DNA of 64,000 nucleotides. It comes from Strigamia acuminata. Its lineage: Eukaryota > Arthropoda > Chilopoda > Geophilomorpha > Linotaeniidae. Under the pieces are notes generated by a model. That model made no database searches, was not told the DNA's origin, and saw only the letters and a list, made by a program, of their open reading frames with translations. How positions within the stretch are numbered: position 1 is the stretch's first letter; each line of letters begins with the position of its first letter. The stretch lies in NCBI GenBank assembly GCA_949358305.1, contig OX442316.1:2356001-2420000 (forward strand), in the 5' to 3' direction. The translations under genes and the position numbers were made by a program. Shown in pieces: positions 43,394-55,501 of this stretch.

Positions 43394-43609
43394 TGTTGGA
43401 AATCGTGTGGTTGAAATAATGCAACATCATCGTAGGGTTAAAGAATTACAAGTGTTTTATTCTGGGAAAATACACAGGTTAAATATGTAGACACTGGGCC
43501 ATGATTGGCTGTTAAATTGGGTCGTCTAGTGGACGTATCAGCGTCTGCCACGGAACGTCCGAGTGCCCTCTCGCGACGTAATGGCGGTCAAGCGACATGG
43601 GGTCCAACA
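43394..43609 (-). repeat. Outer copia 5' LTR
   Basis: 216 bp, identical by eye to 31810-32025. Confidence 0.93.
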
Positions 43610-43614
43610 CAAAC

Positions 43615-44129
43615 GACACCGACAAGCACTGAAAACAATGACCAACAAAGCATTTAAACTCCAAAGATAGTTTAAATTGATAGTTTAAATTTAGATTGAT
43701 ATAAATTTTTGAAATTATGAAAAAGAAAATTAGTTCCAATATTCTTTTTCTTTTCTTTTCTCTTTTATGGAGAAATTAAAATTTATTTTTGGGATTATGA
43801 TTGATTTTAATTTGGAAAATCAAATTATCGATTTTGTCTAAGAAAAATTAATTATTACGGAGTAATTTTAATTTTTCTAAATATTTATATTTACAACCAA
43901 CTGTCTTTTCCTTAGTTTAAGCACTCTTCAGCACTAAAAACTCCTTTTCAGACGATTTTAAATAAGCGCTGAAGTGATTACTCATGTGATTGGTCCGCAT
44001 AGGTCACGTGATAATCACTTCAGCGCAATAATCGTCACAAACGTCATAATCACTTCAGCGTGGGAACAATTCAAGGTAATGTTTTTCCAGTTGGCACAGC
44101 AACAGTCACGTGTTCTGCCTTCCATTTCA
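43615..44129. other. Unit 2 copy of NOS downstream flank
   Basis: Matches 3111-3648 of unit 1 closely, with a short replacement near 44070, up to the P-type transposon target. No gene seen. Confidence 0.8.
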
Positions 44130-44218
44130 TCCGTTCGCAAGGTAAGTAGAATAATAGAAGGTAAGACCAATAGGGGGTGCGCGTCGAAAAACCAGTTTCG
44201 CCATTATGCGCGCATGAT

Positions 44219-44233
44219 GTCATATTGTGGCCC
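44219..44233 (+). repeat. Subterminal inverted repeat, left
   Basis: GTCATATTGTGGCCC, 81 bp from the left end, with its perfect inverse at 49852-49866. P elements carry comparable internal inverted repeats near both ends. Confidence 0.75.
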
Positions 44234-44328
44234 AAGAAAGGCGCGAACAGAACAAGGCTACGTAGCGGCAAAACAATTGGTGCACTAGTGTAAGTTTTGA
44301 GTGTTTTAATTAATAATGAATGTATTTA

Positions 44329-44590
44329 TAACAACTAATAGTCTGATTAATTATAATCAGATATCTTGGGATCATTTGATGCAGTAGATTAGAAGTTTTG
44401 AGGAACATTAATCACATTTGGTAAGTAAACAAAAAATGTAAACAAAAAATGACCAAATAAATTTGAAGTTTGTACTTATAACAACTAATAGTCTGATTAA
44501 TTCTTATCAGAAATCCTGGGATCATTTGATGTATTAATTTCGAAGTTTTGAGTAACATCAATCACATTTGGTAAGTAAACAAAGCAACTT
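44329..44590 (+). repeat. Tandem pair of about 110-bp repeats near the left end
   Basis: Two copies (44329-44440 and 44479-44590) starting ATAACAACTAATAGTCTGAT and ending ATCACATTTGGTAAGTAAAC. Each ends in a GTAAGT, a potential splice donor for a 5' leader. The TAAGTAAACAAAGCAACTTAT segment recurs near 45750. Confidence 0.75.
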
Positions 44591-44599
44591 ATGAACAAA

Positions 44600-45850
44600 A
44601 AATAAAAACTTTTATGATAAGAATCTCTAAAAATTGGAATTTTATCGCAAAAATCAGTAAAAAATTGGTTGAAAATTGGTAAGAATGTTGAAAATTGGTT
44701 TTGTTAAAAATATGCACTCAAATTTCAAAAAATTAAACTTCTATTTTCAATTCCTCAAATGTAGCTATCAATTGGTCGAAAACATCGAAAACATCGATCC
44801 CTTCGAGAGGTTAAGTCACTTTGAAGACAGGAAACAAAATTAAAGAAGATACGCAGTGTGGTGCAAACTACAGAAGAAGTAAAAGACAGAAGGTAAGCTT
44901 TCAATCAATTTTTTTTTTCTTTTTTATCCAAATAAAAGAGAGACTAATGTGTAGGATATATGTATATTTTTTACCATGAAACTCGATCAGTTCTTCTCTT
45001 TTTTATTTGGTATCAATTCAACGAAGTATGCACTCGTAATTAGAACATTAAAACTAGCAAAAAACATGGCAAAAAAGTAATAAAACACAGACAATCATTA
45101 GACTTTGTTATATTCGTTGTAATAAGAAATACAGTTAGTGACTTTTTGTGCGTTCATGTAGGAGTGAAAATTACCGGTTTGATGGGACTTTTGCATGAAC
45201 ACGGGTCTTTCAAATGGAAAAAATATTTTACTTACTTTAGCTAAGCTTGAAAAATGAAAAATGTATGCATTAGGACTTCTAAAGGTAATTTTTTTGTATA
45301 AACTTAAAAAAAAATAATTTAAAAAAAGGAAATTTCTCAAGTTAAAGGTATTTTATATCATTTTCATCATTTTTATCATTTTTTAAAAGCATATACTGTA
45401 TATTGAATGATTTTTATTTTTTATTTATTTATTTGTTATTATTATTATACGCAAAGCCCGTTTTAGATGCTTATAAATTCAATTGATAAATGACTTGATA
45501 AATGGAAATTAGTTGACCGTAATAATAGCAGGGCATGCAACAGATTACTGTGTATTTTTTCAGAATTTTAATCAGTAATGAATTTTATGCAGGAAACTCT
45601 TCATTATTTTTATTTCTTGGCTTAAATAACCAAAAGATGGTCAAAAGTGGAATAAGTAAACAAGTAAAGAAATAAATTAAAACAATTAGTTACTAGATAA
45701 GCAAATAAGTAAAGAAATAAATTAAAATAATTAGTAAGTAAATAAGTAAACAAAGCAACTTATAGACAAAAAATGACCATAAATTTGAAATTCGTATACT
45801 GTACTGATTTTAATTAATTAAGTAATATACCGGTACATACAATCCTTTAG
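44600..45850. other. 5' part of P-like element, non-coding
   Basis: AT-rich with AAGTAAATAAGTAAA-type simple repeats at 45650-45760. An AG acceptor-like site (CCTTTAG) sits 5 bp before the transposase ATG, so a 5' UTR intron is plausible. No gene seen. Confidence 0.5.
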
Positions 45851-45855
45851 GAGAC

Positions 45856-48854
45856 ATGGTGCATCATGCTGTCTGTGCCATTGCCAGCTGCAAAAACACT
45901 GGAAAAAATAGCAAAGGGAAAAACATCATTTGGCATGGCTTTCCATCTGATGTCACGAGACGGAGACTGTGGATTGTCAAATGCAAGCGAGCAGATTTCT
46001 TCAACCCCAATGATGGGCGCATTTGTTCCCAACATTTCACAGTCGATGATTACCAGAGAGACCTGAGGAATGAGTTACTCAACTTGCCTCCCAGGCGAAA
46101 GTTAAAATCAACTGCTGTTCCCAATGTAAACCTTGACAAAGATGATTTACCAATGGACGACGATGGGCTTGGACACTTAGAAGAAAGTGGACGACAGCAG
46201 CGTTATAAATCACGAATTGAAAAGGAAGAAAGACGTATCATCGTTAATAATATCTCACCAAAGAAAACTCATTATGATCAGGCCACAGAAACGGATTTTG
46301 TTGACGAAGAAAATAAAGTTCTCAAGCAGGAAAATAAATTGTTGAAGAACTTGGTTCGAAAAGCAAGAACAACAGCGGAAACAGCCTCTAGAAATTATGC
46401 AAAAATGCAAAAAAAAAATAAAACACTTGAGAAAGAAAAAAAATTGCTGGAAGCCAGATTGAAAAATGAGCATTCGGGAAAATTAAAAAGACTACAAACT
46501 AGGATAAGCACTATTTTTACCCCTGGGCAAGTCCGATATATGTTGAAAAGTCCTCGCAAGAAGAATGCAAAACGGGTACATTGGTCAAATGAAGATATTG
46601 CATCCGCATTAGCAGACAGGGCAGTGTCAAGGAGAAGTTATGAACATTTTCGCCGCAAAGGCCTTCCATTGCCTGGGATAACAACTTTAACACGGTGGAT
46701 TAGAAGTTTTGTATGTAAACCTGGCATTTTACATGAAGTGTTAAAGGTATTGTATTATTTAAATTTTAAGGTAAAAATTTTAATTTTAAAATATTCAATA
46801 CTTTAAAGGTGTTGGAGCCTCGAACCACCAACCTCACAGATCGTGAACGCCTATGCGTTCTGTCATTTGACGAAATGAATATCGACTCTAGAGTTTGTTA
46901 CGATTCGACCTTTGATAGAATTTTTGGGCCTCACAGCAACGTTCAGGTGGTGATGGCAAGAGGACTAGAAAAAAGTTGGAAACAGCCTGTTTACTACGAT
47001 TTCGACGTGACAATGACGAAGGACCTTCTTTTTGAAATCATTGCTGCAATTGAGAAGATTGGATTGAAAGTTGTTGCTGTTGTAAACGACATGGGAGGGA
47101 AGAATAAGAGAGTGTGGAATGAATGCGATATCACGTTATCGAAAACCTTTTTTAAGAATCCCGTGGACGACAATCGTAGGATTTGGGTTTTTTATGACGT
47201 ACCACACTTACTGAAGTTGCTGAGAAATCATTTCTTGGACCAAGGCTTGAAACTAAAAGATGGAACAATAATAAATAAGGGAATTGTGAATGCAATTCTT
47301 AATAACGACAGCATAGAAGTGAGACTAAACTTTCATCTCAGTCAAACCCATTTAGATGTTACAGGGAGAGGGCGTCAAAATGTGAGATTGGCTGCCCAGG
47401 TATTCTCCAACAGGACTGCAACAGCAATTGGGTACCTTTTGAAGAATGCTGAAGCTTCAGAATTCTTCCATACAATTAACGATGGCTTTGATGTTCTGAA
47501 TTCACGGATTCCAGTAGAAAATGAAGTCAAAAAGGGTGCATTTGGAATGGCATTTGACATCCAAAACGAGGCTCTGGAAAAAATGAAGACAGCAATTTTC
47601 TTCATGGAAGTGGTAGGTTCAAATGGCCGCCTTCTACCATTTCAAGAGGGAATGATTAAAAGCATTGAGTCACTTCGCGGTCTTTTTCGTGATTACAAAG
47701 CCCTTGGTGGAACTTATCTCCTGACTTCACGTCTAAACCAAGACTGTCTGGAGAACTTTTTCTCACGAATAAGGTCACTTGGTGGATTTAATGACCATCC
47801 CCAACCTGTACAGGTGAGACACCGTATCAGGCTATTAATTTTGAGCTCTTGTGCGGGAGAAATACAGATTTCAAAGAACTCATCTGTCTCTCAGGAGCCA
47901 ATTAATGAAGTACAGAATACTGAAGATGAGATGGAGTTCTTAACACATGACCTGTTTGCTGGCCTAGACGTGGACAGTGGACAAGACATTGCTGAAGATG
48001 ATGGGATGAAAGACATCATGGGTGACCAAAATGTTGGGCCGGTGGGTCATGCAGCAGAAATTTGTAAAAATGACAAGTCTATTGATTGTGCAAAGGAAGC
48101 ACTTAGTTACATTGCTGGCTATGTAGCTTTTCGTTGTCGCTCATATGACCGTACACTCGGCACACCAACTGACCAGTGCCTAGAACCTGTCCAGGATAAT
48201 ACTGGATGGATACAGGCCCTGTCTAGGGGGGGCTTACTAGTGCCATCTAGAGACTGGGCGTTTACAGTGCAGCAATTTGAAGTATCATTTGCCCGTAAGT
48301 TAATTAGTGTGTAAATCATTTATTCCTAATTTTTAATAATTTATTTTATTTCACAGTATTCCATGGAAAATGCGTCAATCACTGCTACAACGTAATGGCA
48401 ACTTTACGTGACCAACTAGAAGGGAAATATCCAAATATACACAAGCAAGCCATCAAAATATACGTCAGAACCCGAACTTTCATTCGAATTCGCCACATAA
48501 ACACCACTCTTCAAAAAATGCAACGTGAAAAGAGAGCCGAAAGAAAAAGAAAACAGTTTGCAAATTCCCAAGTTAACAGCAGTCAACCAATACAACATCA
48601 GATGATAGAAGTCACAAACACTGAACCAACAGCAGCAATCCAAGGAGATATGTCACTTCAAACTCTTCAAAGTCTTAAAGTAATCACACATTGTAATTAG
48701 CATTGATTGTAATATGTTTATCAATATATTTTTTCTCTTCTTATAGGTTATGGAACTAAAACGGGAGTTGAAAGCTCGCCACCTACCTACATCTGGTAAA
48801 AAAGCTGAATTACAGCAAAGACTGACATCAGCTGTATTAAGTGGAAATATTTAA
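45856..48854 (+). CDS. THAP-domain P-type transposase with C-terminal SAP motif
   Basis: Four exons in phase: 45856-46746, 46809-48294, 48357-48679, 48747-48854; about 935 residues. Residues 1-90 form a THAP C2CH zinc finger (CAIASC ... RICSQHF ... AVP), the DNA-binding domain of P elements and THAP9. A coiled-coil basic region follows (about 150-220), then a helix-turn-helix-like segment and the RNase H-like transposase core with Asp in VLSFDEM, VVNDMGG, YDVPHLLKLLRNHF and the family-typical RLNQDCLENFFSRIR. The last exon encodes MELKRELKARHLP followed by TSGKKAELQQRL, a clear SAP motif (two helices that bind AT-rich or scaffold DNA). It would cut and reinsert the element. No stops or missing key blocks seen; a SAP tail is not something I know from P elements. 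Confidence 0.88.
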
Positions 48855-49339
48855 TTTTCTTGAAATTAAAAACATGCATTTATTATAATATATTTATTAT
48901 TATTTCTTTACTTATTTAATTATTAAATATTATTTCTAATTCTAACTATTAATTTTGCGGTGATCTCGCTTCGCAGCTTCGTCTCGGATTTTGCGCCATT
49001 CCTTCAATCGTTTCGAATCGGGAAATGAAATAAAATGTCGGAAATGAGTATTTGAAAAAAAAAATGATTTGTAATCGATGTACCTGGATACAAGTAGCTA
49101 ATTCTAAACTGAGATATATATCTATTATTTATGGTTTTATCTACATGAATTTTGGGCCGCTAAGCTGTCATTACTTCTGACCCAAATTCTCAACATATTA
49201 GTTTTTTTTCTTCTTATTAAATAGATAAATAAATAAATAAATAAACAAATAAATATATGTACCGTAAATGCTCCAACAGAACACCCAGCAATAGAAAACA
49301 GATTTCCTTCGCAATTTACATATTGAATTCAATCGGTAC
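48855..49339. other. 3' region of P-like element, non-coding
   Basis: AT-rich 3' flank with TAAATAAATAAATAAA repeats near 49225-49255. No gene seen. Confidence 0.5.
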
Positions 49340-49540
49340 GGTCAATTTAAAAATTAATTTTAGTGTTCTTGATCAATTTAGACATTTATTTTAGTGTTCT
49401 TTATCAATTTACACATTTCTTTTACTGTTCTTGATCAATTTACACATTTATTTTACTGTTCTTGATCAATTTAGATATTTATTTTAGACGTTCTGATCAA
49501 TTTACACATTGAATTTAGTCGTTTCAGTCAATTTAGGCCC
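49340..49540 (+). repeat. Subterminal repeat array of P-like element
   Basis: About five units of 35-36 bp containing TTTTA(G/C)TGTTCTTGATCAATTTA(G/C)ACATTTATT variants. They lie 380-580 bp inside the right end and are candidate transposase binding sites. Confidence 0.8.
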
Positions 49541-49851
49541 GCATTGTAAAGGATACCGCGTTCAATTAGCTTCCCGTGCTCAATGAGAGCCTTTGCGGTA
49601 TTAAAAATATAAATCTCTTTCCTTCAGTTTGCAAATTGAGGATAAAACTTACATTGGACGGCGTAACTCGCCTTGGTTATTGAAAAAAAGCAATAAAAAA
49701 TCAATAAAACAAAAAAAAAATCATTAAAACATCAAAAAAGTCCAAAAAACATCAATAAATGTCAATTAAACATCAAAAAACTCAATAAAACTAAATTCGA
49801 ATGTTTTTTGTGTTGCTGTTGTATGCTGTTGTATGGCGTGCACGGTCTGGC

Positions 49852-49866
49852 GGGCCACAATATGAC
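49852..49866 (-). repeat. Subterminal inverted repeat, right
   Basis: Inverse of 44219-44233, about 52 bp from the right end. Confidence 0.75.
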
Positions 49867-49927
49867 GTTTTAGCCAACTCGCTCTGTGATTGGCTAATTG
49901 CGAATTGATATACCCCTGATCCGTTCG

Positions 49928-51180
49928 TTCTGTTCGTTCTTCTCGGATTTTTGCGTTTTCTGTTCTGTTGGTATTTGTCATTCGTTTTCCATTTGAATTT
50001 ATCGAGGATGCACAGGCAAGGAAACTGGATCAAGACAGGGTTTTGAGTGATGATTTGATATTTCGTTTCCTTATTTCTTCCCGTCTCAGAAATGTTCGGG
50101 TTTGGATTGCATTTTAGGCCTAATGTTAATTTGAATTGAAAAGAATATATTTGTAAGTTTGCTTTGAGTGTACAATGGGCTCAACATTTATATTTATTTT
50201 CTCATGTTTGGTGATTTATCTAAAAACAAAGCATCTTGAATTGAATATTGAATATTTGGTGCTAACAAATCCGAGTAGGTCCACTCAGTTTTTCACCTTT
50301 TCATCTACCGCCTTTTTGCACTACACGTGTCTGTCATGTTGGATATATGGTTAGCATTTTTTATCATTCCTTATCAATCTGGTGAAAAAATGATATTAAG
50401 TATGTGACGCTTCTCCTTTCCGTTGGCATAGCAACAGTTCGTTCCATTCCGCTTTCCGCCCGTCGTTGTTTCGCTTCAGCATTCCATTCGTTTTTGAATC
50501 GTGTTTGTCAAGAATCTTGTCATGCCTGACCACAGAATTGGATCAAGATTGGGTTTTGAATCGAATTTCGTTAATTTCGTTAATTTCTCTCGAAATTGTC
50601 GAGGAATTGCCATTAGGGTTAGCATTTACTGTTAGCCTGTTTGATTTAAATTGATAAATTGATGCATTAGAGATATAAAACGAAAAGAAATGCATACTTG
50701 TCACTCCAGAATTGAGCTGATGCACTGTAGCATTTAAAATTCGTATCAATTTGAGAAGAGAATTTAATTTCTTATCATTTTGGTTTTTATAATTTGCTAT
50801 TTTGTTTTTAAATTACTAAAACATTTGGCTTAGGTTGGAAATGTCCTTTCGATCTAGTTCCTTCCATATCTGCTCTTTATCTTGTTTCTCGGCTTGGCTG
50901 TAAATTTGTTTGAGATGTCCTTGAATGGAATTGATATTTGATCTATTATTCCCTTACTTTTGGCACTGATGAAACTAGGTCGCCATATCGCTGTCTCTTA
51001 TTTTCTTTTCTGCCACTGCTATCCCAACACTTTTTTTAGTCTCTTATTGTGCTTTTTTTAGTCATTTTTAAATGTGTATCGAACGACCACAGGGTATCCG
51101 TTAAACTAAATATTTGCACATTGTAGGGATCCTGACTCTTATTTCTAAAATTATGCTCTAATAAAATAAAAGCTCAAAAT
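49928..51180. other. Unit 2 copy of flank 3657-4930
   Basis: Nearly base-for-base match to unit 1. The visible differences include a 17-bp-scale deletion around GTTAGGACTTAGGAG (unit 1 at about 4165). No gene recognised. Confidence 0.8.
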
Positions 51181-52012
51181 CACTGAGAGATGGCGTACGC
51201 TAGGAGCAAAAAAAATCCCAATGTAATGAGCTGCAGCACAAACGACAATATAGACAATATAATATGGCACAGTTGTTAATTAGTTGTTTAACTGCTTCAT
51301 TTTGTACATTTTGCCATGTAGTTGGGCTGTCTTAGCCTGTGAGCATTGTTGTCGTGTTTAGCTCTGATCCTCTCTGGAATTTCTCTTTGATCCGTTAGAC
51401 TGGCTGTCATATTTCTCTATATTCCTCATTGCTTAGTTAAAAAGGACATTATTTTTCCACATAAAAGGGCTTTTTAGAAGATTAAAGTTGCTCTTTTCAA
51501 TTACTAGATTATTTGGCAGCGAATATTCGGTACTTGCTTATTTGGCGTTTTTGGGATTTGGTGCTATTCTATTTATTTGTTAAAAAAAACTAAGCCTTTT
51601 ACTGCATGCACTATTCTTATAATCATGTTCTATTCCTCCTTTGACCTTGACTGTCATATGAGCATTCTAATAGTAGTATGTCTGCCGCTGCGTTGGCCTA
51701 GAAAAAAACTTCGAGATGGCGTTCGCTAGGAGCAAAAAAATCCCAATGTAATAACTGCAGCACAAACGACAATATAGACAATATAATATACGATATCTTC
51801 TTACGGCACAGTTGTTAATTAGTTGTTGAACTGCCTGTATATTGTTAGGCGGTGGAAAACACACCGTTAACCGGTTGCTGATGCGAAATGAAATGACAAA
51901 AATTCCAAATACAGTTTGATCAGACTTTTATTCGTCATAAATTTTATTACAAACATATTGGCTTTACGCGAAAGCCGTTACGTTCGTAATAAGCTTGTGC
52001 GGCTGAGGATAA

Positions 52013-52361
52013 TTAACTTAGTTTTGGGAGTTTTCTGGTGCGAATTAATTCGTCGAGCCTTTCTAGCACAATTTCGGCATCTGCATCACGACATATATCG
52101 CTAAACTGAACAAAAAAAAGGTTTTGTATAAATAGACAATATAATACTAGTATATCTTCTTACTGCCGGGTCGTGAATGAGTCGTTGAACTGCCTCATTT
52201 TGGACAACTTCACTCTCTCTTCGATTTTGAAAGTTACATTCTAATATAAACGCATCCGCTTCATCGGTATGCTTCTTTGGACAAATTGGTAGAACTATCT
52301 TTTGAAGAATACTGTCGATACTACGTAAACAGCTCCTTTGTCGAAAGGTTTTTGTGGTCAT
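52013..52361 (-). CDS. Unit 2 copy of small gene member a
   Basis: Exon 1 52361-52164 and exon 2 52105-52013, the same splice sites and protein as at 5762-6110. The Ala-rich upstream frame is at 52321-52662. Decayed family modules matching 4935-5620 lie at about 51186-51870. Confidence 0.45.
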
Positions 52362-52682
52362 AAATCCACACTAGGAGGACAAAATTTGCGTTATGCTGAC
52401 GGATCATGGCGGCTGTTGGTCTTTTCTGTTTGGAAGGTGCGGCATTTTCTGCCGCCGGACCTGCCGTAAAAACGTAAAAATTGTTTGTTACTGAAACCGC
52501 AGCTCCAATGGGTGCTGGCGAAACTGCAGCTTCAATGAGTGCTGGCGAAATCGCAGCTTCATTTTTTGGCCACAGTAATGCTGCTTTTTTCGTGAAGTAA
52601 TTCCCGACAAACAAATAGGCGATTGGCGAAACGTAGTTCTTGATAGCTTCGATATATCCCATGGTAGAACTATCTTTTGGAA

Positions 52683-53177
52683 TTAACTAAGTGCTGAAGC
52701 CTTGGTACCAGCAATTTCGGATGCTCGACATCGCGAAACTAAACAAAAAAGTTTTTATACAAATAGACAATATAATATCTTATAATTCTTACCTTCAACC
52801 TGTAAATAAGTCGTTTGATTTCGCGAGTGAGCGCTGCTGGACAGTCCTTTATTGTCAAAATTACACTGCAGCAGAATGGCATCAGCTTTAATGAAGAAAA
52901 AAGCGTCATTATTCCTGCGGTTGCAGATGATAGTTGCGGTCGGAAACCGAGCCAATCGAGCCTGTGTGGTCCGAAATTGAGCAGTCGAGGTAGAAAATTG
53001 GGCGGTCGAGGTAGAAAATTGGGCGGTCGAGGTCGAAAATTGAGCAAATTGTGCGGGCGGAAACGCAGCAGTCGGCGGATACCCAGCAGTCGGCGGAGAT
53101 CGATTCCAGATCTTCGTAAGTAATGACAAAAATAGCCAAACTCCGGCGCACACACTTGCATAGACACCTCCTAACAT
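52683..53177 (-). CDS. Unit 2 copy of small gene member c (three STSTAQF repeats)
   Basis: Exon 1 53177-52793 and exon 2 52738-52683. It has three STSTAQF units against two in unit 1, and lacks six residues (RGFLTT region) present there. Both differences are multiples of three, so the frame and splice phase are kept. Confidence 0.45.
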
Positions 53178-53339
53178 GCAAGCCGCAATAGAAACTATTG
53201 CGGTCGTCGATATCCTTATTCACTCCATGTTCTCTTCTGAAATTCAAATGACTATTAATCTCGTGAATCGTGACTAGGTGGTATTCGAATTTCGAATGTT
53301 ATATATAATGCTGATGCGAAATGAAATGACAAAAATTCC

Positions 53340-53818
53340 AAATACAGTTTGTTCAGACTTTTATTCGTCATAAATTTTATTACAAACACATGGCTTTACG
53401 TTCGTAATAACCTTGTGCGGCTGAGGATAATAAACTTAGTTTTGGGAGTTTTTTGGTGCGAATTAATTCGTCCAGCCTTTCTAGCACCATTTCGGCATCT
53501 GCACGACATATATCGCTAAACTAAACAAAAAAAAAGTTTTATATAAATAGACAATATAATACTAGTATATCTTCTTACTGCCGGGTCGTGAATGAGTCGT
53601 TGAATTGCCTCATTTTGGGCATCTGCACCCTCTCTTTTATTTTGAAAGTTACATTCTAAGATAAACGCATCCGCTTCATCGGTAAAAAGAAAAAAATTAC
53701 TGCGGCTGTAGGTGATCGGAGCTCGAGTGGTCGAATAATTAGCTGTGGCCATCGAAAATGGTGCCGGGCGAGGGCGAATCGTGACCAGGTGGCATTCAAA
53801 TCGATATAAAAAACACAA
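53340..53818 (-). pseudogene. Unit 2 copy of small gene member b, altered
   Basis: Keeps the TDEADAFILECNFQN motif, the donor (exon end 53579) and the acceptor (exon start 53520). It has a 5-bp difference upstream of the motif and a 14-bp deletion in the 3' exon extension, both shifting frame relative to unit 1. Confidence 0.4.
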
Positions 53819-54164
53819 ACGATACTAAATGTTGTACCGACGTGATTTGTAAACGAATGTGTAGTCTGACAGTCGCACTCCCCCTGAAGAGGCCCAATCG
53901 TCCCTTGATTGGACTTGCTCGTAAAAAGCACTTTATTTTGTGTCGTAATTTCACACACATTCTGATTAATTGAGGCTTAGAGATGGCGTACGCTGAGAGC
54001 AAAAAAAATCCCAATGTAATACTGTAGCTGTCGCACAAACGACCAGAATCTCGCTGGTGGGAGGGACCTGATTGGCTGTTAAAACCCACAGCAGATTGGC
54101 CGTTAAAACCCACAGCAGATTGGCCTGTTTCTATGCCTGATGATGTTGACGATGAGGAGAGAGC

Positions 54165-54395
54165 TCATGTGAATGTTTCGAAATAAGTCTGTAGTATTAT
54201 TCCATCTGCTTCTGGACTAAATAGGGCGGCGTTGTTTGCACTCGCAATTGGTTTAGAAAAGAACTTAGAGATGGCGTTCGCTAGGAGCAAAAAAAATCCC
54301 AATGTAACAGCTGTAGCACAAACGACCAAAATCTTGCTGGTGGGAGACCTGCTTCTATGCCTCATGATGTTGACACAAAGTCCAACAATAAACAA
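54165..54395 (-). CDS. Unit 2 copy of small ORF member d
   Basis: The same 76-codon frame as 7920-8150. Confidence 0.35.
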   Translation of the reverse strand: MFIVGLCVNIMRHRSRSPTSKILVVCATAVTLGFFLLLANAISKFFSKPIASANNAALFSPEADGIILQTYFETFT

Positions 54396-54810
54396 CTACA
54401 ACAACAATAATACTTATTCTAACAAACCATGACCTTTCCTTTCCTTTTTGGTTTCTCCAGCTAAAGGGTTTCTCTTAAATTTTTCTCTTTTTGCAGCCGG
54501 CTCACCATTGCTGGTGTAAGCATTCCACAGTCTTTCTAATTCATTCATTACTGGTATGTAATGATAATGGTGTTTCTCTAAAACAGCCAGTGCTTTGTAC
54601 AAATCCAAAACTACTTTTCTATGGTTTTTTGAAAACTAATTCTGGATTCAAAACGATTCTAAGTATTCCTGGATGGTAAGATGACTACAATATAAAGAAA
54701 AATTAAATTAAATATACTAAATGGAAAGGTCTCGCCTCTTATTGCTGTCACCTTCTTTTCTGCCACTGCTATCCCATTCTTGCTAAGCAGGTGTCCCAGA
54801 AACTCTACCT

Positions 54811-55422
54811 TGTCGTAACCTTGGTTCCGGTAAATAAACTTAACACAATATCTTACAATAATAACCTTTTATTTCACACTTGTAATATAATACAAATATA
54901 CTTAACAATGTTGTGGTCTCGGATCCTTGTCGGCGGATACGATTTGTTGCTGCACGGCAGTCTTACACGTGGCTTCTGTTGTCTAGGGTAATGGCGTCTG
55001 GCGAAACACGTGTTCGCAAACGCTTCGCTTCGGTAGATATTACTATCGTAGCATGCTACGATAAATATCTGTGACTGTGGTTTATAGATGAATTTGGCAA
55101 CGGGCATCGATCCTCTATCAATCCGTGGTGTTCGGCCTGAAAGGTGAGGTGGTGATGCTAATGTTGCTCTGGTATCTAAAAAGTGGGGGGTTTCCGGTCA
55201 GACACGGGTTTAAATACTGGCTGGACCGGAAATGACGTATTTGCCTAAATTCGGAGAATTATGCAAATTCATGACGTTGTCACGTCCGTCCCGCAGAAAC
55301 GGTAAAACTAGTATAGCTAGTTTTTCCGTAATGATCTGACAATATTTTATTATGAATACTAAAATCATTATTTATTGAATTATAAATTATTAAAACACTT
55401 TTGTGACCTCGTGGTCACCACA
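54811..55422 (-). repeat. Gypsy 2 3' LTR
   Basis: 612 bp, matching 8566-9177. Confidence 0.93.
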
Positions 55423-55501
55423 CGTCCCCTCCTCAGCAATGTTGTTGGGGGATTTACAATAAAACAACAAACATTGCGAAAACTCAAAGTTAGATTTCAC
55501 T

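Larger units (their letters stand above)
31810..43609 (-). mobile_element. Ty1/copia element, outer (interrupted by a second copia)
   Basis: LTRs of 216 bp at 31810-32025 and 43394-43609, identical by eye, with TG/CA ends and a 5-bp target duplication CAAAC (31805-31809, 43610-43614). The empty site is in unit 1 at 3106-3110. Read on the minus strand. Integrase precedes RT, the Ty1/copia order. Its coding frame is split near the N-terminus by the inner copia (36296-43077). Without the inner element it is about 5 kb. Confidence 0.95.
44138..49918 (+). mobile_element. P-element/THAP9-like DNA transposon
   Basis: About 5.78 kb, starting CA and ending TG, flanked by TCCGTTCG at 44130-44137 and 49920-49927 (8 bp, as for P elements; an adjoining A could make nine). 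The empty site is in unit 1 at 3649-3656. The terminal inverted repeats are short and imperfect (CAAGG / CAGGG). A perfect 15-bp subterminal inverted repeat GTCATATTGTGGCCC lies at 44219-44233, with its inverse at 49852-49866. It contains one spliced THAP-transposase gene with no visible break, so it may be autonomous. Confidence 0.85.

Noticed and set aside
45847-46035. Minus-strand frame over the THAP zinc finger
   Set aside because: Antisense shadow of the transposase first exon.
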